64,000 nt of DNA from Cyathus striatus (lineage: Eukaryota; Basidiomycota; Agaricomycetes; Agaricales; Nidulariaceae), in NCBI GenBank assembly GCA_025738555.1, contig JAOVFP010000017.1:1116001-1180000 (forward strand), written 5' to 3'. Positions 11,093 through 22,945 of this stretch are shown here, piece after piece. The notes beneath the pieces were generated by a model. The model did no database searches, was not told the origin of the DNA, and saw only the letters and a program-made list of their open reading frames with translations. The number at the start of each line of letters is the position of its first letter. Positions within the stretch are counted from its first letter, which is position 1. Position numbers and translations under genes: made by a program.

Positions 11093-13586
11093 TCACATGT
11101 ACCGTTTGGTCTTGATATTAGAAGCAGGTACATTAGCTTGAGGACGCTTACCCAGAACTTTGTTCCCACCGAATTGCTTCAGAACCCAACAAAGGTCTTG
11201 AACGATCATCCAGAGATCTGAATCATTGTCACCTTGCTTTTCAGGGAGGCTAACTGCCCATGTCCACCATGATAGGCCAATAACAACTGTATGGATACCA
11301 GAAGCACCCCCTTTTTGAAGTTCTGACCATGTTTCTTCAGCAGGATCATTTCTACTGTATTCTCCATTCGGAAGGATATGCCACAATGGTTGGAGCATAG
11401 TCCACCACAAGCAGAAGCGACAACCAAAGTTATGGCCATCAACGATGGTGGGCTCATGTCTCTTACAGATATTCTTTCTGATCCAAGATGTTACTTTGTT
11501 GGGTCTAGACTCCGTTGTCAGTTTCTGTATTACAATAGTCATGTCAGTATATTAATAACACGGCAGTATGAGAAATTTTACCCCTGCTGAATAACATTCC
11601 TTCTCAAACACAAAATACTCCACAAGCAATCTTTGCCAATCCTGTCTATTGGAAACATCGCTGAGATACTCAACTATTGACAATGTAAGACGTTTTGGCA
11701 AACATTCAAGATCTGGAGTGCTGGGGACTGGAATGATAAGGAACACTAATATTAACTACCATAACCTGGGTAGTACATGGATCGCATACCTGGAGGACAT
11801 TCAGGGATATTCTCTTTGACTGGTAGAGATGACTCATGGTTAACATCAAATGTCATAGAAACACTGGGTGCTGCTGCTGCAGTATTAACCTCAGGAGTGA
11901 GAGGTGCAGACAAAGGAGTAGGCACAGCATGCACAGTGGAATTAACATCAGTAGCAAGAGGTGCAGGTGAAGGAATAGGCACACTGTCTGCAGGTGGGGT
12001 GATTGGCATTCTGGGAGACGTAGAAATTGGCTCCTCAACCACAGAATCTGGTGAGATGACTTTAGTTGAGCTTGTCTAAAGGGGAATAGTGTGCACTCAG
12101 ATCATCAATTCTGTATCTAAAAATATAATAACTCACAATTTGAACTTTAGATCCAGCATTCCTATTTTGTGCAGCACTGGAATTCGTCAGATTTGAGGAT
12201 TAAGCACACCCTTATATGAAGCACAACACTTACTTTTTGGTGGCTTGCTGGGCGGAAGTTCGCCTTTCAGATATAGGTCACTCAATCTTCTTCCAAGGTG
12301 CATGTGATTTCTTTTTCTTGCCCTCCAATTCCTCTTGTATTGCAATATACTGAGGATCTGAGTAGATCAGTTCACGTAGAACCTTCTCATTTTGAGCTTT
12401 GTACTGCATCTTCAGCCATTTGTATTCAGATCTTTTGCTTGGTTTCAATGGTACAGTACTGCCTTGATTATCATTATCCTGGTCTGCAGGGTCTTTGTCA
12501 ATACAATATCGATTGGAATCATTGGATCACATGGAAATTTACCAGTATCCTCCATATTAACATCACTTCCAACTGAATCCTGATCAGTGAGGATCTGATC
12601 ATTGCTGCCCTCGTTGTTACCACATTGAGATGCTGTTGCACCATCTGGTATATTGCATTCAGGCTGGCTCTTTTCATCTTCAGTGTTTAAAGAACCTTCT
12701 GAGGCATCGAGTACTCTCTTAGCACATTCTTGAGGTGCTAGGCAATGTATATGAATAAAAACTTATAATTGCATCAATAAATCAATGTACTAAATACATC
12801 ATGAAGGAATGCATCGTATTTCATTGAAATCTGTTCCATAAACTGCTCTTTTCCAATGTAGGCTTCAAAATCTTTTCCGTCCTCCATTTTGCCAGTATTG
12901 TGTCTAGGAAATTAATATATAAGTTAAACAAAGATTGAAGTTTGAGACATACATAATACTAGAAATATGCCCATTTTCACTAGGCAATGGACCACCAAGT
13001 ATAAATGTAATGCACCAGCCAGTCTGTCGCTGAAGTGATTCAGCATACACAGCAAGTGTTCATGGTAGCATTTAAATTGCTCTAGAGAAACAAGTATATG
13101 TCAAAATCAACGAAATTGTATGTTATAAAGGTTGTTAAAACTTACTTTTCATAGGCAGCATTACCTTCCTCTGCAGTTGATACCTTATCACTGTGATCTT
13201 GAACTAAGTTTAGCATGTCATCCTCCTCCTCACTGTACCTCTCTTGCATGAATGCATTCATGAAACAGAAGCGATTCTTATCTAGTGGCACCCCTGGGTG
13301 TTCCTGCTTCCATGTCACCTGATAGTATGACCACTCAATATCAATAATCCCCTTCCAAATTGATCGGTATGTAAGAGAGTGATAGGCTTCAACTGGCTGC
13401 ATCATTCATTGCTTCTTTAAAGATAGAATCTCTGATTTCTTCACTTTCTTTGAGGTTCCATTTGCAGCTGGAGATTTTGCAATGAAAGGACACTTTGTAT
13501 TCCTGAACCAGGAATGAATTCACTGAAATAAAATCAGAATGCAACATTATATTACAAACCCTGAGAATTATATTCAAAATGTTCAC
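11093..13586 (-). pseudogene. KDZ-linked accessory gene, multi-exon, decayed
   Basis: Read on minus, pieces fit one long uncharacterised Agaricomycete family, recognised from memory of its conserved blocks. A basic N-terminal part (KKVKKSEIL, near 13440) leads to AYHSLTYRSIWKGII (13380) and a QTGWCITFILGGPLP-like block (near 13010). A Pro/Ala/Ser-rich linker follows (12042-11752), then LPKRLTLSIVEYLSDVSNRQDWQRL (written as blocks, near 11700), and a C-terminal WWTMLQP...GLSWW...WVLKQF domain (11440-11130). Exons are separated by short introns. In-frame TGA codons occur at 13406-13408 and in the LP*TL block, where relatives have Arg. It is divergent from the transposase, with about 880 bp between them. 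Function unknown. Confidence 0.6.
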
Positions 13587-14463
13587 AAGTCACTGGAAAC
13601 TTCTATGTCATCTCAAATTACTTATACTTGAAACCACATACCTGTAGAGCAGGTGTTCTGTCTGCATGGTGGAATTGACATATTGACAAGTTCTATAGAT
13701 GCATTTAGTCATGTGACCCATGATGTAATTGAACCTCGAGTGTGTATGCATCGCCAACCCAATGCCAACCATCCCTCACCTCTGCTCACACAACTGCTCT
13801 TGAAGTCAGACAAAGCTCCCCCCAACAACCAAAGAAATATGACATTAGTGATACACCCAAACACTCAGATATGTGTATGCAAAGCTAGAGAGTCTGGAAC
13901 TCGCTCACAAGTGAGAGATCTAAATGTCAACATCTCATCCTCACTTGTCCAACATCACTACAATTGTTCACTTCTACCCTATCACCTTCTCTTCTCTTCA
14001 CACTTTACATACAAAATCCTCCACTATCTCCCCTTGAAACACTCGTCTACCAGCTATCACATTTCTTGGCCTTAAGAAATTTTTATCTGCTCCTTTTGGT
14101 ATAATTATCTATTTTTTTTCTATATAAACCATGTATCTAGCTCTCTAAGAATTCAATGAACTTTGCCCCTCCATTTAAGCTTGCTCTTAGCCCCTCTTTT
14201 CGTGTCTCATCATCATCTCTGTCATCCTTTATTGCCTTCTTTCGCTCTCAACTCTTGCTGCAAGCTCACTCATTCAGAAACACACAAGCACTCCATTTCG
14301 AAGTTCTGACTCTCATTGCATCATCATTCCTCTCGTTTATGTCGCTAACACCCTTCTTCTCAACCTTAGGACCTTAATGCTGCACAGATTTGTCAGCAGC
14401 TCACATTCCTTTGATTAGGATCCTTCAACCCACCTCTTCCTCTTCAACAGCCACGACCTCATC
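13587..14463. other. Divergent intergenic region, accessory gene and KDZ transposase
   Basis: Likely shared promoter region, C/T-rich at 13980-14060. No conserved coding frame is seen; the open frames at 13653 and 14156 are unsupported. A TATA box lies at 14121. Confidence 0.4.
14121..14127 (+). promoter_or_regulatory. TATA box upstream of KDZ transposase
   Basis: TATATAAACC follows a T-rich run (14109-14120). It is about 340 bp before the ATG at 14464, so a long 5' leader is implied if it is the core promoter. Confidence 0.45.
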
Positions 14464-17400
14464 ATGTCTAAATCTAACAAATCTACAGCTCGAAAACCAT
14501 CAAAGCATATTTGCCTTCCAAAGATTCATCCAGCATTTAATCCAAATGCGAATTCTGATACTTCATTGAGCTCAGATATCTCTTTTATACATACCATTCA
14601 ATCCAGTGCATCTGGTGGATGCTCAAACCACAGAGTTACAACTCTTATATGGGAGTCAGCAACATCAGTGAACAAATCTCCTTCTGAAGCTTCTTTCCCT
14701 TCCTCTGTCAACATAGATATTGAACTACCCTCTGGTTCTGCACATGAAGAGCCATCAAATATGAATCAGAAGTGAAAGCGAAAGCCAATCAACACCATGA
14801 AGGTATGTAATATTACTTAGTTGTCCGTAAACAGAACAGTACAATTCTTATGCCAACTGTAGTCTAAACTTGAAGAGTGGGTATTGCTTTGGGACAGTAC
14901 TTTGGACGAGTTACTTCGACATGATGGATTACTTCAGTCAACATGTCAACAATGTTCTAATACACCAATGGAGAACTACTTCAGATGCATAGATTGTGGT
15001 CATGTGATGGCAGTATATTGTAAGGATTGTATACTGGCAACTCACCGTCATCTAGAACTTCATTGAGTAGAGGTATGTATTGAAATTACTACCAATATCA
15101 CTTATCAGCAAAGATTATTAACAATATAATAGATATGGAACAAGAAGTTTTTCGAGAAAGTATCACTTGCAGGTTTGGGTCTCCATGTTCAGCTTGGCCA
15201 TGATGGCGCACCTTGTCCTCATTCAGCTCAGGGTCCATCACATTTTATAGTCTTTGACATGTCTGGAGCACATCAAGTGTGTATCGACTATTGTGACTGT
15301 TGAGAAGATAATATTTCCCAACGAAGAATTCAGCTTCTTCGAAAGTGATGGTTTCCAGCTACTCTTTCACAACCTCGAACAGCTTTCACATTTGAATGCC
15401 TTGATATGTTCCATGAAAGCTCCCTACAAGGAAAGGGAGATCTATTTGACTTTTACCATATGCTCCTTCACAAGACTGATAATGCAAATATTAATCAACC
15501 AATTGTAGGTTTCAATTTTGAACTATTTATAAAATTGTATCTCATTTATTAACTTTATATAAACAGTATCAATACAAGGAAATCCATTGTGTGTTTTGCC
15601 TTTGGTGAAATTTGATGGCATTGAAGCGATCTGGGTGTGGTCACGATCCAAAAGGAGTTGGCAGTACATCTGCAGGAGAATTAGTTGTTGAGTGTCCTGC
15701 ATGCCCCCAAATTGGTCGTAACATTCCTGAGAATTGGCATGACTCTGGACCATTATTGTACATCTAATCTTTCAGTTGGAGATCTAATACTAAATTCAGA
15801 ATTAGATATCTGTATACATTATTTCTTGCTGTCAATGCAAATTTTAAACTAAAAGGAAAAGATCGTAAATTACAAGACATTGATCTCATTGGAAACACCA
15901 GTGTATTTGTCGATGAGACATCATACCAGAAGCATATTAGTCAATACAGGGATGAAAAAGAGGTACAGTACTTTTCATTTTCACATATTATATAAATCAT
16001 TCATATATATGTCTAGATTAATACTTGTCAGTCAGAACATGATGCAATTATGAGGGCTGGAACTCGCTCTACAGCATCTTATGCTGTCAGTGGTACAGCT
16101 CTTGTCCTGTGCTCTCGACACTCTCTTGTACATAAGAACAGAGTTGGAGATCTGCAAAAAGGAGAAAAGTTAGTGATACACTTACATTTGGTGTAGCATT
16201 GCACACAATCTTACTACTATTTTTCAGATACTGCAATGTGGACTTTGCAATATTCTCTTCCTTAATCGATGTTGGGCTTGCACATGTACTACTTATGTAT
16301 GACATTGCATGTCAGTGGTCTAAGCGATGGAAGGAGCGAATTAAGGCACTTCCAGAGCATATGCAGCTAGCTGATCTGACAGAACTTCAAACTGCAATTC
16401 CGATGTGGCATATCAATGGTCATGGAGAGTTTGTTGAAGAACATGTTGTCTTGGTTACATGAAAGGTATTGGAAGAACGTGTGGAGAAGAAATCGAGAGC
16501 AGCTGGTACCATACCAACCCACTTGCTGCTAGCATGCGAGAGATGACACCTGCATCACGTCATGAGATGCTAAATGATCACTGGATTGGATGGAACTTCC
16601 ACAAAATTGCTGGTTTTTGTAAGCTAGACTTCACATTTTATGAATATTAAAATTTGACCACATTTTTGTGCTACAGTGGATGCATTTCTAAGAAAATTAA
16701 ATGAATCTATTATCGTGGTGGAGAGGCATGGAGATATCTTTCATCACTTTTCAGATACTTTTGATGCAAAACTTATTTCTGAGTGGACATCCATGGTGGA
16801 ATGATGGGAAACAGATCCAACAGCTCCCAATCCATATGAAGAACCTGAAAACAGTATGTCTATTTTTGACTAATTTGATCTATACATATTAACTTTTATT
16901 GAAGGTCAAATGCTTCAACAAATTCACCTTGAACTTTCACAAGAAGAATCAGCAAATATAACTGCTGGTATCAAACCAGCACACAAAATGTCAATGACAG
17001 GGTTTTTAACAACAGGAATGGATCTTGAAGACCAACAGTATGTACACCACTCTCTATTACTGAATATATACCTAATATATCATTCCAGGTACCGACTTCA
17101 GTATGAATTAGCAAACCAAAAAGTATCTACTGTGAAAAAGCAAGCAGATGTACAGGAAAAGCGTAATGCCCTGTTAACAAGAGTAATAAACTGGCATCAA
17201 GCTCAATTAGCTTACACGCCTCATGCCACTGTCTTTATTGCTTCATCATCTGCACTTGATGAGAATGGCATGGCATGTGCTGACAATATCGAGCAAACTT
17301 CTTTGTTTATGCCTTCAGCACTACCTCCACATATACATTCTGTTTCAGAGATGAAGCAAATCTGTAAAATGGAGAGTCGACTTCGTTTGGGTGGGGCATA

Positions 17401-18241
17401 TGATGCATTATCTGACATTTGCAAACTTCATCAGAATGCCCAGTGGCTTTGGCACTTTAAAAAAGTTAATATTGCTGGGATGGGCAATGGGCCAAACACA
17501 CGAACACTATCCATATATGTCCAGATGAGTCACAAAATCAATCATGCTGCTCATTGATATCGACAAGCATATTCTGCTCTATTGTGCCTTGATCCTGATG
17601 GAGAATGGAGAGAGCACTTGAAGCCGCTTAGAAAAGAAGACATCTGTGGACCAGGAAAGGGACCTGAAGATGAAAATATCAGCAATGGCCATTATGAAAC
17701 CTCATGGATTTGGCTCGTTCCAAGCACAGGGAAAAGGGACATGCCAACGGAAGAGGAGGTAAACTGTACAATGCGGATTGATTGGATGAAACAGCATGCA
17801 AGAATGATGCGCTGGACAGAGGAGTACCAACTTGTTCAGGAGGAAATGAGGCAAGTGTTGACATGGTTCAACTGGAAGGCTGATTGGTGGAAACAACAAA
17901 CTTTGCATCGAAATAACAGTACAGCTGACATACTGAATGGAGTATCGGCATATGCATATAAGCAAGCTTACATTATTCAGAAAATGGTGATTAAATGTGC
18001 CTCGAAGTGGTTACCTGTCCTGAAGAAGAATGGAATAGAAGTGGATTGGCCATTACATTATAAACTCAAAGTTTCAACAGTCATTGATGAACTGGATGAA
18101 GAACAAGCAGTTGACAAGGGAGAGGTGATAGATGACAATTGGATGAATCCTGAATCAGTCCCTAGCTACAAAGAGAATGATGACTCAGAAAGTAGTAGTG
18201 AAAGTATTGATAATAATGGTATGGATGAATTTGATTTTTAA
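14464..18241 (+). pseudogene. KDZ transposase, 10 exons, seven in-frame TGA and one frameshift
   Basis: Exons by eye: 14464-14802, 14863-15072, 15133-15504, 15567-15757, 15800-15962, 16017-16168, 16228-16618, 16677-16853, 16905-17037, 17089-18241. Introns are 42-62 nt with GT-AG ends. Landmarks: a CxC2-type cluster (CQQCSNTPMENYFRCIDC, then VYCKDC), FEKVSLAGLGLHVQLGH, AFTFECLDMFHESSLQGKG, YLYTLFLAVNANFKL, SYAVSGTALVLCSRHSL, VLLMYDIACQWSKRW, WHINGHGE, GIGRTCGEEIESSWYHTNPL. The C-terminal region is long and acidic. TGA codons lie at 14773, 15064, 15301, 15346, 15606, 16802 and 17555. Several fall where the family has Arg. Exon 7 is frameshifted between about 16430 and 16459. The usual DANF aspartate is Asn here. 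The transposase is dead but well preserved. Confidence 0.9.
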
Positions 18242-18884
18242 GAACTAAAATAGTTTACATTAGAGTGCTTGTTGAAATTCTCTCATATCTTAATTTTAGT
18301 CTAGTCAGAAGTATTCAACTATCTAATATTTTCAAATGACACTTCCTAAATACACTACTTCTAATTAAACTCACAGATCTTAACCAATGACAAGGTCTTC
18401 CAGTGAAGCATCACTGTTCCAGTCAACTGCTTCATCTCTTATATGGCTAACAAAGTGTAAGTACCAGCCAATGACTCACTGTCTAGTACACACACTACAA
18501 GCTACAAGCTGGCATATACACTGATAATCTGAGTTAGATTGTATTGCATATCAGTAAGGTGATCATCTGCCTAAAGAAGGTTACATATAGCTGTGGAACG
18601 ATAATTTGGCCTGAAAATAAATAGAGCTAATTGTCCATACATTGGGTGAAGTATCCAACACTTACTTATGTGCACTAGCACTCAGCCAAGACACTAAACT
18701 TTAGTGTCAATGTGATCTTCAGAATAAGCAGAAGTGCACAGACCTTGTTCGACTTCATATAGCATCCAATAGCTCACTACTACCCACTTTCCCCCCTACC
18801 TCAGCCAAGCTGCCTACCAACCCCATTGCTCCCCATACCCAATTATCTTCTATACAGTGCTCTATTGTATCAAATCTTAATGTT
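18242..18884. other. Non-coding downstream of KDZ transposase
   Basis: No gene recognised. A/T-rich, with a C-rich patch at 18785-18840 just before the next ORF. Confidence 0.4.
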
Positions 18885-19118
18885 ATGCCAGGAAGATGGA
18901 CAGGGTTCGATCAGGAGGCCTGGCTGCAGGAAAGATTTGCTACCTATATCATTGTTTTCCCAAATCATGCATCACACAAGGCATTTTATACCGACAGCTG
19001 TCAGGTGTTCTTCGAGAAGTGGGGTATCTGTCCTCTGAAGGACAAGAAGGGTAATGCAGTACAGCTTGTTGGAACACCTGAGGAGTTGTGTAGAATTGAT
19101 ATGCCTAGTAAAATATAA
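18885..19118 (+). pseudogene. N-terminal fragment of an accessory-type protein
   Basis: ATG at 18885 gives 77 codons: PGRWTGFDQEAWLQERFATY, then FYTDSCQVFFEKWGICPL. The pattern (a short helix ending in FL/WL...Y, then FW/FY...FFEKW) resembles the N-terminal part of the same Agaricomycete family as the gene at 11093-13586. The frame stops where an LTR-like repeat begins (19120 onward), so the rest seems to have been lost or displaced. Assignment is tentative. Confidence 0.35.
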
Positions 19119-19129
19119 GGGATATTTTT

Positions 19130-19605
19130 CGAAATATAATAGACATCTAAGTACCAGTAATACAATTAGAGAATCAAGTCCAAGAGTCCAAGAGTTGGGG
19201 TGAGTCCCGAGCTGCCAACTAGAGTATTCTATATCAAATAACACTATCAAGGGAAGAGTCCAAGGGCTGGGGTTGAGTCCCGCGCTGCCAGTCAAAGTAT
19301 CTACACAATACGAACCAAGGGATTCGACACAATGACAATATATTTGGACTATTGATTGTTGAAATAAACGACACATCGACGACAACGGCATTACATTTGA
19401 CCTCAAAGCACACAGGGGAAGGAAAGCATGAGGCAAATGGATAAGTATTTACAGTACATTGTAAACTACTTAAATACATAAAATCAGCTGTAGCACATTG
19501 TTAGTAAAATACATAATAGGTATAGTAACATATCTAAAAGCATATGTGGAGGTGGCATGGAATGATAATTGTAACATTTGAATAGGTAATATAATTCTAC
19601 ATTGA
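19130..19605 (-). repeat. Dispersed LTR-like repeat, also at 63052-63295
   Basis: The part 19365-19605, read on minus, matches 63052-63295 on plus: both have CCATGCCACCTCCACATATG, ATGTATTTAAGTAGT and TTTATTTCAACA. The adjoining part 19150-19300 holds two related blocks (AGTCCAAGAGTTGGGGTGAG and AGTCCAAGGGCTGGGGTTGA). It looks like an LTR or leader of an unidentified retroelement inserted in the KDZ giant. Confidence 0.6.
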
Positions 19606-19756
19606 TTCCTATAGAAATTACAAGTACTAGATAACTATACTATAAAGAAAAGCCCAAAAGATAATACTCAGGAATGTATTTGTACTTCTCCATACCATGA
19701 ATAATGCTCATGGTACCAAGTTAGACAATCATGCAATGTCAGGGAAATACTTTGGC

Positions 19757-20083
19757 CTAGATAATTCTTAGTACCACTGGATACCGCAACTCAGAGCTAT
19801 TGTGCAGTCTCTTGAATAACCTGGAATGTCCATGCATCTCTCCTGTGTAAAACTGCCACCATGTGGGAAACTGCATGCCCCCAGGACTTTGAAACACGCA
19901 CCGGGCACTACCCACAGCACATTGGGAAGTGCCATCAGACGCACCAGTACCAGAAACATTGGTATCTGTTATATCCAAGTACTTGGCCAGAATTAGCACA
20001 TGTATTAGTGCATGTCTTGATGCATGCCTATTAATAGCATGGCACAGCACTTGATGTGTCTCTGAAACTGCGCACACCCTCAT
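19757..20083 (-). CDS. Unrecognised ORF inside the KDZ element
   Basis: 108 codons with mixed composition, ETHQVLCHAINRHASRHAL near the start and GEMHGHSRLFKRL near the end. It is not of low complexity, so it may be a real exon of a lost gene, but no family is recognised and no intron-exon model could be built around it. Confidence 0.2.
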   Translation of the reverse strand: MRVCAVSETHQVLCHAINRHASRHALIHVLILAKYLDITDTNVSGTGASDGTSQCAVGSARCVFQSPGGMQFPTWWQFYTGEMHGHSRLFKRLHNSSELRYPVVLRII

Positions 20084-20799
20084 GGATTCTCATATGGAGG
20101 GGTAAACATACCTTTTTGACCATTAGGATGCACTAGGACATTATGACATACTATTTACATTACCTATACCATCGCGCATGGGACCACTGCCATGTAATTA
20201 AATATATAAGTAGTTAGACATACCTTTAGAATACCTTAAGCACTGCACTGGCTGTACTTCTGTTCTCGCAGTAGAGTACATTCTGAATTGATATTGGAAT
20301 TCCAAGTATAAATCTGAAATCTGAAAGTCCATTCTGAAAGTATCTGAAAGCAATCGCACTATCTACTATTAAATACATTGCTCATTTTACTATACTTGAA
20401 ACTCTTGCACCCTTGAACTAAATATAAATCTAACTTGGAATATATGTTCTTTGTTGGTGGTGTTAATACTACATAAATAAACATTCTCTAAAAAGTTAGT
20501 CTTATCAGAATGCAGGAGAGTGTGAGTACTGGCACTTTCTATTACCCATTAAGATATTCCAATTTTTATTACAGCATATCCATTCATGGTTCAGGAACAA
20601 TAAGTGCCATTAAATTGTTTCCCATTGGGTTAGAATCATGCACTCCCTGAGCTGCAATCTGCAAACATGCCATTGATTTACAGTCATCCCAGCTCACAGA
20701 TATGTTATACACTCTTAGAATAATTGATTTCATTAGTATTATATTCATGTCAACAGGCAATGATCTGTACATAGATATAACATCAATTTCCACTGAATT
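20084..20799. other. Non-coding spacer of the KDZ element
   Basis: A/T-rich; no gene recognised. The right satellite arm begins near 20800. Confidence 0.4.
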
Positions 20800-21390
20800 T
20801 ATGAATGATTTCTTTCTATATTTACTGCTTCATTGATTTATTAATACTACAATGATTTATTTGTATTTATGCCTGTTGGTTTCCTGTTGGAATACAAATG
20901 ATTTCAATAGATTGACCATTGATTTCAGTCTTCAGAGTATTTGATTTTGCAGGCATTGAGTTCTTTCATTGATTTCAGAGTAGTGAATTGATTTTGCACC
21001 TTTGATTTCATACATTGATTTAGCACCTTTGATTTCATACATTGACTCATTTCATTGATTTCAGAGTAGTGGATTTCATGCCATTGATTTTTTTCATTGA
21101 TTTCAGAGTAGGATTTTGTACCATTGATTTCATTCATGGATTTCAGAGTAGCTGATTTTGTACCATTGATTTCGCACCTTTGATTCCATACCATTGATTT
21201 CATTCATAGATTTCAGAGTAGTTGATTTCATACCATTGATTTTGCACCAATTTGCACCATTGATTTCATACCATTGATTTCATTCATGGATTTCAGAGTA
21301 GTTGATTTTTGTACCATTTACTTCTGATTGATTTCTTGTTTATTTATCATTGATTCCATATGCATAACCTACCATTAATTGCAAATACAA
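20800..21390. repeat. KDZ right subterminal satellite array
   Basis: Inverse of the left arm: TTGATTTCATACCA-type monomers in units ending GATTTCAGAGTAG. Unit lengths vary. The last 120 bp to 21509 are the terminal unique part of the TIR. Confidence 0.85.
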
Positions 21391-21509
21391 GTTCTATTGA
21401 TTACAGAACATGCTTTATGATCCCAAGTGTGCTCAATTGAGCTCCTGGTGACGAAACATCGCAACCCCCTGGTGCTCACCAACAGTGATCAATCAGAATT
21501 GAAGCCACT

Positions 21510-22945
21510 GGTGGATCATTATCCTTTACTGCTCATTTATGACCTTTTGGACTCTCCTTGCCAAGCTTGCATATACACTAAAATCAACCTTCACCATGCT
21601 TATCACCCTGTCCACATTGTGGAAGGTGATGAATAGAAAACAGCCTTCCACATTCACTATGGATCTTTTGAATGGCTCATAATGCCATTTGGACTCTCCA
21701 ATGCACCTGCTGGATTTCAATGTTTCATGAATAACATCTTTAAAGACCTTCTTGATGTGTGTGTTATAGTCTATCTTGATGATATACTAATATACTCCAA
21801 TAGCCTCACACAACATCAACATCATGTCAAAGAAGTACTTTGTTGACTTCAAAAACACAGCTTATATGCATGTGCTGATAAATGTGAGTTCCACACAGAA
21901 TCAGTGGAATACCCAAGCTAGTATTATTATGGAAAGTGAGTGATTACATTCTGATATATTATCTGCTCTTCCTAATGATCCTATTGCAGTTATTCATCTG
22001 TGCACTCCCAAACATCATTGGACTGTTACTGAAGATGGATTTCTTCAACTTGATGATCAGATTTACATTCCAAACATTGGAACACTCTGACTCCATGTTC
22101 TCCAATACAAGTATGATCACATACTTTCTGGACACCTTGGACAAAACAAAACTCTCAATTTAATTTGCCACAAATATACTTGGTCAGGCCTTAGAACATT
22201 TGTGAAAGACTATTATAAGTCTTGCACTACCTATTTACATTCTAAACCACAGTGTCATTGGCTGTATGGGACTTTGAAACAACTTTCTGTACCCAGATGC
22301 CCATGGCATTCTATCTCCATGGATTTTGTGGATCAACTACCAAAATTATTATCCTTCAAGTATGATTCAATACTCATTATCATCAACTGTTTTTTCAAGT
22401 AATGTATCTTCATTCCCACACACACAACCTGTACATTAGCCAATCTTGCACACTTATTCATACTTCACATCTTTTCCAAACATGGAGTCCCCAAGCATAT
22501 TACCCCAGACTGAGGTTCTGAGTTTGTCTCTTAGTTTTTCTGCTCTCTTGGAACAGCATTGGACATTGTTTTACACTTTACTTCAGGATATCATCCTGAA
22601 GGTAATGGCCAAACTGGGCACATAAATTAGATCATGAAACAATATCTATGAGTGTATTGCAATTATCAGCAAGATAACTGGTCTGATCTTTTACCACTTG
22701 CCAAGTTCACATACAACAATGCTCCAAGGGTTACCATCCAAACATTACAGTAAACCCTGAGTGCAATCTTACCTCAGCCCAAGCTCAACACCTCTCAGTT
22801 AATCTTGACAAACTTCACAAAATACTTCATTCAGAAATTCTTTCAGCTCAAAAGCATTACCAGGGTACTGCAGACACTCATTGTGTTCCTGCACCAGAGT
22901 TTCCTATAGGTTCAAAAGTTTTCATCAAAGCTAATTTACTTAGTA
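21510..22945 (+). pseudogene. Ty3/gypsy RT-integrase fragment
   Basis: Plus-strand relic. RT reads DLLDSPCQACIYTKINLHHAYH, then [19 protein letters not shown], with an intact YLDD box (near 21775). RNase H is deleted near 21915. The integrase zinc-binding region follows (HILSGHLGQNKTLNL ... CTTYLHSKPQ, near 22110-22250) and the DDE core: SMDFVDQLPK, TPD*GSEF, HPEGNGQTGH. There are stops at expected Trp (TAG, 21634) and Arg (TGA, 21843) codons, plus several others. The end is truncated in the pre-chromodomain region (APEFPIGSKVFIKANL). It differs in family detail from the 3826-9694 relic but is close to the element at 50124-62913. Confidence 0.85.

Larger units (their letters stand above)
9697..21509. 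mobile_element. Giant KDZ-type DNA transposon, 11.8 kb, long satellite TIRs
   Basis: The outer ends are inverted: 9697-9830 (CGTGGCTTTGATTCTGATTG, then GAGCACCGGGGGGTTGCGAT) matches the complement of 21345-21509 with scattered differences. Both arms then carry an array of about 14-bp AATCAATGGTATGA-like monomers. Inside are a divergent gene pair: an accessory gene (11093-13586, minus) and the KDZ transposase (14464-18241, plus), with a fragment of a second accessory-type ORF at 18885. The flanks are two different gypsy relics (gag on minus, RT on plus), and no TSD could be matched. KDZ elements are known from basidiomycetes (Iyer and colleagues described them with TET/JBP genes); no TET/JBP gene was recognised here. 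All genes are decayed, so the copy looks non-autonomous now. Confidence 0.85.

Noticed and set aside
15758..15799. In-frame TAA in the KDZ transposase
   Set aside because: It lies in a 42-nt GT-AG segment with a CTAATAC-like branch site, and removing it restores the spacing between family blocks; treated as an intron.
14464..18241. TGA recoded as an amino acid in this genome
   Set aside because: TGA-only stops at Arg sites are better explained by CGA to TGA decay; nearby Arg-to-Cys and Arg-to-His changes in the gypsy genes show the same process, and intact genes end in ordinary stops.
9697..21509. TET/JBP oxygenase gene carried by the KDZ element
   Set aside because: Such genes are known passengers of KDZ elements, but no HxD...H...R dioxygenase pattern was found here.
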